A stretch of 64,000 nucleotides of DNA from contig JAKSZU010000009.1 of the NCBI GenBank assembly GCA_026018925.1, positions 74,558,041 to 74,622,040 of the forward strand. The letters run 5' to 3'. Of this stretch, positions 20,192-31,700 are shown one piece after another (the first letter of the stretch is position 1; each line of letters starts with the position of its first letter). The notes beneath the pieces are model-generated. The model saw only the letters and a list, made by a program, of their open reading frames with translations. It was not told where the DNA came from and made no database searches. A program made the translations under genes and the position numbers. Source of the DNA: Tupaia tana (lineage: Eukaryota; Chordata; Mammalia; Scandentia; Tupaiidae).

Positions 20192-20424
20192 TTTTTAAGA
20201 TTTTAGCCGTAGGGTGCATGCACTCACTAGACAGAGGGAAAGTGAGAAATCACTACCCAGCGGGGATGGCTACTCCACAAACCCTTCTCCATTTTCCTTT
20301 CAGGATTTTGGGCATGCACACACATACGCCAACATGATTTTCAAGCCACTGGGTCTGGGATTCCAACCATGTTTGGCCATGTGGGAATCCAATGGCTTAA
20401 CCATCATTCCACCTGCTGATACTG
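20190..20424 (-). mobile_element. tRNA-derived SINE, antisense, old
   Basis: Contains GAGAAATCACTACCCAGCGG and ends CACCTGCTGATACTG. The body is diverged and slightly shorter than young copies. Confidence 0.85.
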
Positions 20425-20640
20425 TATAAAATTTATTTTAATTATGCAGGCTCACATTTGAAGGAAAATTTGCTTCAGGATGAATTGTGCCTTGAGTTTT
20501 ATTCACATAATATTTAGTTGCAAATGGACTTTGACATTTGAGCTGAGGGGGAATAAGTTAAGGCTTTGGGAGCTATTAAGATGGAATTAATGATTTTGTA
20601 TGTGTGAAGGATATAAGTGCTGGGGGGAACAGGAGGAAAA

Positions 20641-21310
20641 TGCTATGACTTGAATGTTTGCCTTTTTCAAAATTTATGTTGAAGTTTTATTGCTGTTATG
20701 GCAGTGTTAGAAGGTGGGAATTTGAGAAATGATAGTTCCATGAGGGCCCTGCCCTAATGAGTCTACCCCCTTTTGCCTCTTTACCCTTCAGTTTTCCACC
20801 ATTTGAAGATGCATCAAGAAGACCCTTGCCTGGGACCAGCAGTTAGTGTAATGGCTATGTCGCTGGACTCCCATGTAGTCGACTATGGTTCAAGTCCCAG
20901 ACCCAGTGGCTTAAACTCACACCAGGCACGTGTGCATGTGTGCCCAAGATCCCGAGAGGAGAATGGAGGAGAAGGGATTGCGGCATGGCCATCCCCCTGG
21001 GGGGCGATTTCTCGCTTTCTGTCTCTCTGTCTCTGTCTTTCTGGCGAGCGCACACACCCTATAGCAAAGACCTCTCCAAAAAGAAGAAGGAGAAGGAGAA
21101 AGAAGGAGAAGGAGAAGGAGAAGGAGAAGGAGAAGGAGAAGGAGAAGGAGAAGGAGAAGGAGAAGAAGAAGAAGACCCTTGCCAGATGCTGGAACCTTGA
21201 TCTTGGACTTTTGGACTTTTCAGCTTGCAAAACTATGTGAAAATAATTTTCTGTTCATGATAAATTACCTGGTTTTAGGTATTCTGTTATAGTACCACAA
21301 AATGGACTGA
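20641..21310 (+). mobile_element. 3' LTR of the MaLR-type element, with SINE inserted
   Basis: Starts near TGCTATGACTTGAATGTTTG and ends near AGTACCACAAAATGGACTGAG. It contains the hallmark block ACCTTGATCTTGGACTTTTG and TAAATTACCTGGTTTTAGGT near the end. A SINE interrupts it at 20831-21168. Homology with 18583-18900 supports a paired-LTR element. Confidence 0.6.
20831..21168 (+). mobile_element. tRNA-derived SINE, sense, young, with (GGAGAA)n tail
   Basis: Flanked by identical AAGAAGACCCTTGCC at 20816-20830 and 21169-21183 (15 bp). The body is close to the young consensus. Its tail has become a long GAAGGA array (about 21083-21168), so an originally A-rich tail probably expanded as a microsatellite. 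Confidence 0.95.
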
Positions 21311-21332
21311 GACATATACTAGAAGAGCAGAG

Positions 21333-21460
21333 GAGAGGTCTTCAAAAGTTCACAGAAAATGCATTTTTTGAAAAATTTGCACAGGGATTTCACATTTTTT
21401 GACACATAAACAAACTTCTACTTTAATTTATTTTTCCATGAGCTTTTTGAAGTCTCCTCA
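21333..21460. mobile_element. Small inverted-repeat (MITE-like) element
   Basis: The left end GGTCTTCAAAAGTTCACAGAAAA is an imperfect reverse complement of the right end TTTTTCCATGAGCTTTTTGAAG. The 130-bp size and terminal inverted repeats fit a non-autonomous DNA transposon. The A/T-rich centre carries no gene. I could not name the family. Confidence 0.5.
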
Positions 21461-22890
21461 TACAGGCGTCAAGGAGCCAGAGGCTTAAATGATGAGAGTG
21501 AGTGGATTCAATTCCAGAGATGTAATCAAAGAGGTAGATAAATAAGAGATTGTAATCAAAGAATAAAAAATGTAGAGATCAAAGATGCTGGGTAAGAGCA
21601 AGGTCCAATGTGTATCCCTGTGCATGAGTGGCACAAATAGAGTAAAAGGGAAGGTGATGAGAATAAAGAAGATCAAATCCTGAGGCCCAGAATGTATAAT
21701 GGATTGTTTGTTCTTATCTCTGGCATTCAATTAATTGTCAAAAGCTTGTCAATCTTGGTTTTGTAATATCATTAATATTTGTTCCCACTTTCTCATCTCA
21801 CTGTCACTACTTAGGCTTATGTCTTCATTATTTCTTGTTAAGACATCTCTGGTAGCCTACTAACTAGACCCCTATCTGAACTAGACCCCTTTCCTGATTT
21901 TCAATGTATTCTTTAAATTGCTATCTCAATGATGTACCTAATTTAATCATGGAAATCATCTCCATTATCACTTCTATAATGTACAGGGTAAAATCTCTCT
22001 ATATATGTAACTGACATAAACAACCATTCATGATCTGTCAGCATTCTACCTGTGGATCATATTAAGAAACTGTTTTTATGCTGTAGGTTCCAGGCACACT
22101 GAGTTACTTGACAATCTACATACATCATGTTCTTTCCATGCTTCTATACAGGCCAACAAAATCCTTAACCCACCTAATACCCATATTTAGTGTTTTATTT
22201 AAGATATTAACATTTTCTTCTGAGAAACCTACTCTAAATTCTCTCAACTTGAGTTGGATGTCCTTCCAACCTCAATTTAGCATAGCACTTATAACAGTAA
22301 ATTATGAGTATTTTTCTTTTGCAGTAGATTTTGGGATTCTGTGGGCACACACTTGTCATATTGCTCTCATATCTCTAATGCATAGCACAACAGATAGTAA
22401 ACAGTTGATGCTCTATACATTTCTGTTGAATAAATATGAGCTCAAAATATTGAAGAAAGGAGAGAAAAAGTTATAATCAAGGTGCCAAAGCTCTCATGCA
22501 ATGTGGAAAAATGTTCTGAAAGTTCATAGATAAGGTTAATAAGATTTATATGTTAATAGTGATATAGCAAAGTAACATACATCAGTCATACTGAATTACC
22601 TAAAAATCATTTATATAGAACAGTGGTTCTCAATATTCACTGGATATTAGATAACCTGATAGGGGGCTTTTTAAAAATATATGTACACAGTTTCCATTCA
22701 TAGACATTCAGTTTCAATTGATCTGGAGTAAGACTCAGACATCAGTATATTTAAAGATTCTTGAGTACTTGTGACATACAACATATTATTTGCCAGAGCT
22801 TCCATATAAAACAGCGTAGAATTAATGGCTTAAGCAACAACAGAGAATTTTTTCAGTTATCAAAGGTAGAAATCAAACATCAATTTATTG
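21461..22890. other. Unrecognised sequence
   Basis: No gene, RNA or repeat identified. The longest frame here (22108-22476, plus) has no recognisable domain and is not supported. Confidence 0.5.
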
Positions 22891-23440
22891 CCAGATTTGG
22901 TATTCTCTGAGGCCTTGTGGTAGGCAGCTAGTTAGTCATGAGTGGGCAGCCCTAAGAGAAAAGCAAAAGGCTCATCTAGCTCTGGGCGCCAGGAGGGTGA
23001 GGCAATTTGCCATCTTCCTTCCTTGGGACCTGAGAGAAGCACACAGGAATGATTCATAGATTTTTCTTTTATCAAAAAGACCTAAGCAAGCGTTTTTGTC
23101 AATGCCCTAATTCCCATTGGGGTGATGAACTAATTGGGCAGTCTAATTGGGGCAACCTGGCTTACATTGGGCATGCGCAATTAGGTGATAAAGTTCCTCA
23201 TTCTTTACCTGTGAGGAAGGTATGCAGGTGCAGGAGAAAAACATGTGGATTCAAATTCAAAGGAAGGACTAGGCAGCATAATGGGCCTCCCACTAATGAA
23301 TATTCATGACCTATAGTAATAAAAATAATGGTTAACTAGTACCAAGCATGGTTGCCACCTGGCAATCTGCCAGCCCAAGAACTTTTTTGGGTGTACTTCC
23401 TTTCCTTTCCTTTCTTTCCTATTAAATCTTATTTTCTACA
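22890..23440 (+). other. LTR-like stretch of unknown family
   Basis: The base composition changes relative to the flanks. It contains repeated short words around CTAATTGGG and ATTGGG (23105-23175), a purine-rich GGGAAGTAC-like region near 23392 on the reverse strand and ATTAAA at 23421 followed by T-rich sequence. This resembles an old retroviral LTR with a polyadenylation site, but boundaries and family are not visible to me. Confidence 0.3.
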
Positions 23441-23639
23441 TACTTCACTAGTGGTTGAGGTTTCATTTTGTGCCTAGGGACAGATCTCTAATTTTAGTGA
23501 GCTGGACCCAAAGAACCAAGGACTTCACAACACAGCTTGACACTCTTCCATCCGTTAACAGCCTCTCTATTTGGCTAGCAGATAGTCATCATCATACTAT
23601 TACCTCACATGATCTTATCTCTGTGTGTGTGCATCCTGG

Positions 23640-23920
23640 TGTCTCTTTTTTATTAATTTAATTATTTTAATTTGTTATTTCTGAATAACCATTATACATT
23701 TTTGTAGGTTACGGCATGATTTTTGAAAACATGTATACACTGTGTATAGCAAATTGAGGATATAAATATATTCACTACCTTCAACATTTAACATTACATT
23801 TTGTTACGTACATTTGCTCCACTGGTTATTTTGGAAGTATATATTGAATTTTCTATAATGTTTTTCACTGTGAAATACCATTATAAAGAAAAATAAAGTG
23901 ATTAAAAAGTAGACAACATA
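23640..23920 (-). mobile_element. Old L1 3' UTR fragment, antisense
   Basis: The sequence reading AAAACATGTATACACTGTGTATAGC and CACTACCTTCAACATTTAAC on the plus strand resembles the reverse of old L1 3' termini. It is degraded, and I see no ORF2 part next to it. Confidence 0.5.
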
Positions 23921-23950
23921 AAGTCTCATAAATTAAATGAGAAAGGATTT

Positions 23951-24210
23951 TTTTTTGGGGGGAGAGGTTTTTGCTATAAGGCGAGTGTGCTCGCCAGAAA
24001 GACATAGAGAGACAGAGAGACAGAAAGGGAGAAATCACCCTCCAGGGGGAATGGCCATGCTGCAATCCCTTCTCCTCCATTCTCCTCTTGGGATCCTGGG
24101 CACGCACACACATGTGCCCAGTGTGAATTTAAGCCACCGGGCCTGGGACTCGAACTGCAGTCGACTACATGGGAGTTCAGCAACATAGTCATTACGGTAA
24201 CTGCTGGTCC
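23951..24210 (-). mobile_element. tRNA-derived SINE, antisense
   Basis: Flanks TGAGAAAGGATTTTTT (from 23938) and TGAGAATGGATTTTTTT (from 24211) form a TSD with one mismatch. The 5' end in reverse reads CTGCTGGTCC. Confidence 0.92.
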
Positions 24211-24244
24211 TGAGAATGGATTTTTTTAAGACAAAGATAATCTT

Positions 24245-24506
24245 TTTTTTTTTTTAAGAGGTTTTTGCTATAAGGTGCGTGCGCTCGCCAGCCAGCCAGA
24301 GAGAGACAGAGAGATAGAGAGCGAGAAATCACCCCCCAGGGGCGATGGCCATGCTGCAATCCCTTCTCCTCCATTCTCCTCCTGGGATCTTGGACACACA
24401 CGCACACGCACCCAGCGTGAGTTTTAAGCCACCGGGTCTGGGACACTAACTGCAGTTGACTACATGGGAGTCCAGCGACATAGCCATTATGCTAACTGCT
24501 GGTCCC
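24245..24506 (-). mobile_element. tRNA-derived SINE, antisense, second of a close pair
   Basis: Flanked by ACAAAGATAATCTT (24231-24244) and ACAAAGATAGTCTT (24510-24523), one mismatch. It inserted about 20 bp past the right TSD of the SINE before it, in the same orientation. Confidence 0.92.
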
Positions 24507-25059
24507 AAAACAAAGATAGTCTTAACATAGGCTATGAAAGAAGAATTTGTAATGTCCATGTAGAGGATTCTTGGAGATAAGCCTTTATAATCTGAAAAGA
24601 TTAATCATTGATCTAGTTAGAAATAAATGAAATTGTACATAATGATAGCTTATTATGAAGAGGTAGAAAAAGAAAACTTCACTCTCTGTGAGTTCTAAGA
24701 CTACAGGACTGTATTGGGCATAAAGAAATAAGTCCTCAGTAAACCAAAAGCAAAACAAATTTGGAAACCAGATGTTTAAAGGTGAAGACATAGTAAAATC
24801 AATGATTTAGTCATTTACAGTCTTCACAAAATTTTTCATTTTAGCCTTTTTAAACTACATCCCAAAGGAAGACTCAGCTATTTGTAACATTTTGGACATT
24901 GCCTCTGTTATGTAGTTTTATAAAATGAATAACTGTCATAATAATAAATATATAAATGCAATATATGAACATTGGAGACAACCATCTTTTAAATAATTGG
25001 TGGATTTATACTTAAGCCTGTTTATGTGTAAAACAGTTGAATCTGAATTTTTATCCTTT
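24507..25059. other. Unrecognised sequence
   Basis: A/T-rich, with nothing identified on either strand. Confidence 0.5.
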
Positions 25060-26190
25060 CAGATGAAAAATTTAACCCATTATATCCAATGTTATTATCA
25101 ATACATGTGGATTTATCCCTGTCATTTGTCACTTTCTGTTTTCTAATTATTTTGTGTTCTCTTACTTCTATTTACTTCCCTTTAGTTTTCCTAGTGTAGT
25201 ATTCCCTTAAGTATTACTTGAAGAACTGATCTAGTTTTGATTAATTCTTTCAGCTTTTGTTTATCTGGGAATTATTTTATTTCTCCTCACTTGAAAGATA
25301 ATCTTTCCAGGTATAGTACTCTTGGCTGAAATTGTTTTTCTTTCAGAATTTAAAATCTCTCTTCCCATTTTTTCATTTTCTGTATGGTTTCAGTTGAGAA
25401 GTCTAATGTTAGTCCAAAAGGGGCAACTTTTGTAAGTGACAGTGTTTCTCTATTGCTATTTTTAGAATATTGTCTTTGTCTTCGAGTTTTACCATGTTGA
25501 CTCTGATATGCCTTGGAGAGTCTTCTTATGTTAAATCTATTTGGCACCCTTTGTATTTTCTGGATTTGGATGTCTGTATGCCTCTCTAAATTTGAAATGT
25601 TTACAGCTAGTACAGCATGAAAGAGACTTTTCAATGCCTTTACCTGTTTCTTTGCCTTCTAGAATAACTATTATGAGGACATTTGATCATCTAATGGTGT
25701 CTTGGTTTTTTTGTATATTGTTCTCATTTTAATTATTATTCTTACTTTTTTTTAGTTGATTAGACTAAATGAGAGATTTTTCTCTTCAAGGAAAGAGAGT
25801 CTTCTGTGTGGTGTAATCTGCTTTTGATACTCTGTAGGGAGGTTTTGATTTTCTGCATCATATATTATTCATCTCTAGAAGTTCTGTTTGAATATTTTTC
25901 AGGGTGTTTATCTTTTTATGGAATTCTTCCTTCAAGTCATGGAAGGATTTTACTGATCTCCTGAAATTGGTTGTTTGTTTTCTCCTGCATCTCATTGAGT
26001 GTTGTTTTGATGAATATTTTGAATTCTTTCTCTAAGATTCTGTGATCTCTTGTGTTTTATCCATTTTTGGTGAGGAGTTATCTTCCTTTAAGGGAGAGGT
26101 ATTTGCTGTATTCTACTTCTTGAGATTGTACTTTAATTTTTAAATTATATATTCACTTCTTCCCTCTTTGGGACATGTTTCTGTAGCTTT
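25060..26190 (-). pseudogene. Antisense L1 ORF1 region, decayed
   Basis: ORF1p is the RNA-binding trimeric chaperone of L1. On the minus strand 25634-25350 encodes a recognisable C-terminal part (LERHTDIQIQKIQRVPNR followed by LTLDFSTETIQKMKKWEERF). Coiled-coil-like sequence lies further along the minus strand, toward 26100, interrupted by stops. The copy is more diverged than the L1s at 28-34 and 36-42 kb. The 5' side is interrupted by a SINE at 26191. Confidence 0.7.
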
Positions 26191-26219
26191 TTTTTTATTT
26201 TTATTTTTTTGAGAGAGGT

Positions 26220-26274
<55 letters not shown>

Positions 26275-26512
26275 ATAGGGCACGTGCGCTCGCCAGACAG
26301 ACAGAGAGAGACATAGAGACAGAAAGAGAGAAATCACCCCCCAGGGGAGATGGTCACACCGCAATTTCTTCTCCTCCATTCTCCTCTCGGGATCTTGGGC
26401 ACGCATGCACACACGCCCGGCATGAGTTTTAAGCCACCGGGTCCGGGACACGAACCGTGGTTGACTACTTGGGAGTCCAGCATCATAGCCATTACTCTAA
26501 CTGCTGGTTCCC
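26191..26512 (-). mobile_element. tRNA-derived SINE, antisense, with ~50-base poly(T) and 15-bp TSD
   Basis: Identical TGTTTCTGTAGCTTT at 26176-26190 and 26513-26527. A run of about 50 T residues (26221-26270) represents the A tail. The long pure tail and perfect TSD indicate a recent insertion. It is the GGAACC type (CTGGTTCCC in reverse). Confidence 0.95.
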
Positions 26513-26565
26513 TGTTTCTGTAGCTTTGTGTTCATGTGTTTCCCTATGGTGTGAGATAGTCACAA

Positions 26566-26815
26566 AACTCAAGAGCACAATAAAAGAATCATTCATCATG
26601 ATCAGGTGGAATTTAATTCAGGGATTCAAGGATGTTTCCACACACACTGATATATAAATGTGATATATCATATCAATACAGTGAATAATAAATCTCGTAA
26701 CCATCTCATTAGATACAGAGAAACCATTTGAAAAAAATTCAATATCTTTTCATGATGAAAATTTTCAAAACATAGTTATAAAAAGTTGCACCTCAAAATA
26801 ACAAAGACCATTTTT
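26566..26815 (+). mobile_element. L1 ORF2 reverse-transcriptase fragment, diverged
   Basis: The sequence around ATCATTCATCATGATCAGGTGG and TTCAGGGATTCAAGGATG corresponds to the RT segment also seen at 52815-52875 and 62580-62640. It is short, has stops and no tail. Confidence 0.65.
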
Positions 26816-26819
26816 ATGA

Positions 26820-27110
26820 TCTGTCCCCCCAAATTTTATATTTTGGAATTTGATATTGAGGGATGGTGAAGCCTAATGGGCAGTGATTATATTGTAATGA
26901 TTATGTCACAGAGGTAACACTTTTGTGAATAAATTAATGTCTCATGAGACCCAGTGAGTTCTAGTTCTTCTGAAAAGGAGTTAGTTCTCATAAGAACTGG
27001 TTGTTACAAGAGAATTGTTCTCAGGTTATATTCTTTCTCTGCATTTTTCTGCCATCCTCTGTAGTTCTATCAGCTATGTCGTAGGGCAGTCTAATATCAA
27101 TCCTATACTA
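26820..27110 (+). mobile_element. MaLR-type LTR fragment
   Basis: Contains TCTGTCCCCCCAAATTTTAT, GTCTCATGAGACCCAGTGAG and TTCTCATAAGAACTGGTTGT, a word order typical of MST/MLT1-type LTRs. The boundaries are approximate. Confidence 0.45.
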
Positions 27111-27569
27111 AATACATTTGAAATATTACAGGGTTAGTTTCCTTGTTGAACTGTATGTGCACAGAATGCATAAACTCATAATCTTGGCTGGCTGAGAAGG
27201 ATGAGGTGGGGAATTGCATTGTAATAATGTTGAGAGTGCTTGTCATTTTCTCTCCCTCTTTCTCTCTGTGAATGTGTGTTTTTGTGTATAATGCCATTTA
27301 ATCCTTTTGTAAAAGAAAGACATAAATTTTTAAAAAGTATTACCAACTTGAAATTTTGAAAGAATGTAAATCTTAAGTATTCATGCCACACATACTCAAA
27401 AGGTGTGGTGATAAATGTGTTCATTATGTTTATTGTGCCAATTTTTAAAATTTTGTACTAAAATTATTTAATATTATCCTTTAACAACTACTTAATTCAT
27501 ATCTCAGAAATTGTGATATGTAATGTTCTCATTTTCATTCAGTTCACCTCACCAGAGGAAGTAATTTTT
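27111..27569. other. Unrecognised sequence
   Basis: Nothing supported on either strand. Confidence 0.5.
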
Positions 27570-27800
27570 AATTTTTAAAAAGTGCATGCATACATGAGAG
27601 AGAAATAGAGAAAGAGAGAGAGAACCTTCTACAGGGTCTGATCATGCCAAGATCTCCTTCCTCCAAATCTCTAGCCCACTGGGTCTTAGACACTCATGCA
27701 CATGCCCAGCATGTTTCAAGATGACAGAGTTGGGGATTCAACCCATGTTCTCCATCTGAGATCCAGTTTCTCTTGAGCATTGCATTTACTCTGCTAGCCT
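27570..27800 (-). mobile_element. Old SINE, antisense
   Basis: Recognisable by GAGAGAGAAATAGAGAAAGAGAGAG, CAAATCTCTAGCCCACTGGGTC, ATGCACATGCCCAGCATG and the reversed tRNA end TTACTCTGCTAGCC. It is strongly diverged. Confidence 0.65.
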
Positions 27801-28117
27801 TAACAGAGAAAGTTTTATGACAAAGTAATGCTTCCGATTCACCAAGATGAAGGAACTTCAGGGTAAAGAGGTAGACTTAATGGGCTATATGAATAGGGAA
27901 GAACTAATGAAAGGGGCTCTAATGTTCATTTGGAGATCTGTGCTGAGATAAGATGGGACACCTTCAAGCCAATTCACAGGTCAGGAAAGAATGGTTTGTT
28001 ACTGACTGAGATTGTGTCATTTAGCTATAGAAATAACTTACCACCTGTTCTTTCATCTTTGTTTTCTTTGTTTAACTAATCAATTTTATCTTTATCTTTA
28101 TTTCTTTTTACCTTTTT
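27801..28117. other. Unrecognised sequence
   Basis: I see no gene or nameable repeat. Confidence 0.5.
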
Positions 28118-28366
28118 TTAGATTATTGCCATAGGGTGAATGTGTTTGCCAGAGAGAGATGGAAGGAGAGGGAAAGTGAGAAATTACCTCTGAGGGAGGA
28201 TGGCCACACCGTAGTTTTTCTCCTCTGTTCTACTCTTAGGATTTGGGACATGAATGTATGCATACACACCCAGTGAGATTTTCAAGCACTTGAGTCCAGG
28301 ACCTGAACCACAGAGTCGGTCATGTTGGATCTAGCACCTTCACCATCACACCTTCTGCTGGCCAGA
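28118..28366 (-). mobile_element. Old SINE, antisense
   Basis: GATTATTGCCATAGGGTGAATG at the tail side and CACACCTTCTGCTGGCC at the 5' side identify it. It ends about 20 bp before the TSD of the next L1. Confidence 0.8.
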
Positions 28367-28386
28367 TCTTTTACTTTGTTTCTTAT

Positions 28387-28399
28387 TTTTACTTATTCT
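28387..28399 (+). repeat. Left TSD of antisense L1
   Basis: TTTTACTTATTCT is identical to 34209-34221 on the far side of the 5.8-kb L1. Confidence 0.9.
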
Positions 28400-28779
28400 C
28401 TCTGTGTGTGCGTGTGTCTGTGTGTGTTAGTTTGTTCTTTTTTTATTTATTTTATTTTTAAAATTTTTTATACATTAATTACATTATTTAGTTTACAAAG
28501 TGAAGATATCAATGTGTGAACATTTCTCCCCAGACCGATTGATTAAGATATCTTCAACAGATAACACCACACCTCCACGTCCCATCAATTCTTTGCCTCC
28601 ATATCCCTCCTCCAAATGTCCTTCTCAAGGCCCTACTCCTCCACAAACACCACATCTAGTATTCACACCCATCTCTTGCATTTGTACATCTGTTAGTCAA
28701 TCAGTTTCAGTCATAGAGTGCAGACACTCGGTATATATTAAGTGGGTACATACAATGTCTCTCTTTCATAGCCTGGCTT

Positions 28780-31700
28780 GCTTCACTCAGTAGTGAATTT
28801 TCCATATTCTTCACTTTCTGTCAAAAGCCAGAGTTTTTTCTTTTTTTTTATTGCTGAATAGTATTCCATAGAGTATATGTGCCATAGTCTTTCAGTCCAT
28901 ACATCCATACTGGGGCATTTGGGGTGGTTCCATGTCTTAGCAATTGTGAATAGTGCCAAAATAAACATCGATGTGCAAGCACTTTCCTGATGAAGAATTC
29001 TTTTGTCCTTTGGGTAGATACCAAGGAGTGGGATTGCGGGATCATGTGGTAGATCTATTTGTAGATTTCTGACAAATCTCCAAATTGTTCTCCACAGTGA
29101 CTAGACTAATGTACATTTCCACCAGCAGTGTAAGAGGCTTCCCTTTCACCACATCCCTGACAATACTTCTCATTTCTTATTATTTTTTTAAATCTTAAAC
29201 ATTCTGACTGGAGTTAGGTGGTATCTCATTGTTGTTTTGATATGCATTTCCCTTACGATGAGGGATGTTGAAGATTTTATTATATGCCATTTGGCTATTT
29301 GAATGTCATCTTTAGAGAGGGTATTTTTTTTTTCTCATTCTCCCATCTTTTAATAGGGCTGATCATCATTTTTCCAAACAGCTGCTTAAGTTCCTTGTGT
29401 ATTCTGGTTATGAGTGCTTTATCTGATGCATAATTTACAAAAATATTTTCCCATTCTGAAGGCTGTTGATTCACATGAATTAGTGTGTCTTTTGCCATGC
29501 AGAAACTTCTTAGTCTGATGTAATCCCACTTGTCTATTTTGGGGATTATCTATTTACTGCTTGGGGGACTTATTTAAGAAGTCTTTCCCTACCCCAAAGT
29601 CTCCCAGAGTTTACCCAGTGTTTTCTAGGAGCGATTTGATAGTTTGAGGTCTTAGATTTAGATCCTTGATCTACCTTGACTTGATTTTTGTCAAAGGTGA
29701 CAGGTAGGGGCTCAGATTCATCTTTCTGCAGGTGGAAATCCAGTTTTTCCAGCACCATTTGCTGAAGAGGTTTTCCTTTTCCCACTGGATTGACTGGTAC
29801 CTCTTGTCAAAAATCAATTGACTGTATGTTTGGTAATTTATTTCTGCAGACTCTATTCTGTTCCATTGATCCACATGTCTGTTTCTGTGCCAGTACCATG
29901 CTGTTTTTATTACCACAGCTTTGTAGTATATTTTTGGGTCAGGGAGTGAGATGTCACCCACTTCACCTTCTTGTGCAGAATTGCTTTGGCAATACGGGAT
30001 CTTTTGTGATTTCAGACGAATTTTATGATTGTCTTTTCTGGATGTGTAAAGAATGTGTCTTGTACTTCGATTGGCATTGCATTAAATATGTAGATTAATT
30101 TGGGTAGATTTGCCATTTTGATTACATTAATTCTTCCAATCCAGGAACATGGGATGTCCTTCCACTGCTTTGTGTCATTTTCACTTTCTTTTCTTTTAGT
30201 TTCTCATACTTTTCCTTGTGGAGGCCTTTAACTTCTTTGGTTAGATTTATTCCTAAGTATCTTATACTTTCTGAGGCTATGGTAAATGGAATAACTTTTT
30301 TCAGTTCTATCTCATTCTGCCTGTTGTTTGTATATAGAAATGCTATAGATTTCTGCATATTGATTTTGTATCTTGCAACTTTACTGAATTTGTGCATTAC
30401 TTCCAGAAAAATTTTAATGGAAAATATTGGGTCTTCTATGTATATAATCATGTCATCTGCAAACAGAGTTTGACCTCTTCTTTTCCTATTTGAATGCTTT
30501 TTAATTTTTTCCTCTTTTCTGATTGCATTGGTGAGTACTTCCAGTATTGTACTGAAAAGGAGTGGAGAAAGTGGGCATCCTTGTCTTGTACCCGTTTTTA
30601 GTGGGAAAGCTTTCAGCTTTTCTCCATTCAAGATGATGTTTGCTATGGGTTTTTCATAGATAGCTTTTATTGTGTTGAGAATGACCCTGCTATTTTGATT
30701 TTGCTGAGAGTCTTGATCATGAAGCGTTGTTGAATCTTATCAAATGCTTTTTCTGCATCAATTGATATTACCATATGGTTTTCATCTTTATTTTTGTTAA
30801 TATGGTGTATTAAATTTATGGTTTTGCATATGTTGAAACAACCTTCATTCCAGGAATAAAGCCTACCTGATCATGATGTATAATCTTTTTTATAAGTTGT
30901 TGGATATGATTTGCTAGTATCTTGTTGAGAATATTTGCATCTATATTCATTAGAGATATTGGTCTATAGTTTTCCTTACTGGTCCTGTCCTTATCTGTTT
31001 TAATGATAAGGGTGATAGTGGGTTCTTAGAATGAATTAGGGAGAGATTCACCCTATTGTATCTTTAGAAATAACTTGCGCAGAATGGGGGTTAACTCTTC
31101 TTTGAAAGTTCTATAGAATTCAGAGGTGAAGCCATAAGGTCCAGGGCTTTTCTTTTTTGGGAGTTTACTTATTACTGATTCAATTCCCCAGCTTGTTATG
31201 GGCCTATTCAGACTTTCTATGTCCTCCTTGCTCAATCTTGGTAGATTATATGTGTCCAGAAACTTGTGCATCTCATCCAGATTGCCTTGTTTCTTTGAAT
31301 GTATTTGTTCATAGTGTCCTCTCATGATGTTTTTTATTTCTACTTTGTCTGTTTTGATATTGTCTACTTCATTGCAGATTTGATTCACCTGGTTTCTTTC
31401 TCTCTTCTTCTTAATAAATCTTGCTAGTAGTGTATCGATTTTGTTTATCTTTTCAAAGAACCAGCTTTTACTTTCATTTATTTTCTGTATAGTTTACTTA
31501 TTTTCTATTTCATTTATTTCTGCTTGTATCTTTATTATTTTTTTTCTCCTGGTGCATTTTTGGATTTTTTTGCTATTTCTTTTTTTCCATTTTCTAAGGC
31601 ATGATATTAGGTGATCCATTTGCCTTCTTTCTGCCTTCCTCTTATGTGCACTTATTGCTATGAACTTCCTTCTTATGACTGCTATAGCAGTGTCCCAAAG

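Larger units (their letters stand above)
18901..20640 (+). mobile_element. MaLR-type internal region, non-coding and decayed
   Basis: Begins with AAATTGGTATTGGAAGGTAGAG and contains GGCTTTGGAACTGGGTAATGG and GATTCTGGTGAAGAC, resembling internal sequence of MLT1/MST/THE1-type elements. No gag or pol frame survives. A SINE and a (TTA)n run interrupt it near 20160-20424. Confidence 0.55.

Noticed and set aside
20773-21240. Open frame of 155 codons on the plus strand (20773-21240)
   Set aside because: It runs through a MaLR LTR, a SINE and its purine tail. Similar SINE-derived frames recur at many SINE copies.
22108-22476. Open frame of 122 codons in otherwise unrecognised DNA
   Set aside because: No domain, no supporting promoter or splice context, and composition typical of A/T-rich non-coding DNA.
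25060-26815. Twin-priming (5' inversion) of one L1, from an antisense ORF1 followed by a sense RT piece
   Set aside because: The sense piece starts in mid-RT and has no 3' UTR or tail, and the divergence of the two parts looks unequal. Two separate fragments are simpler.
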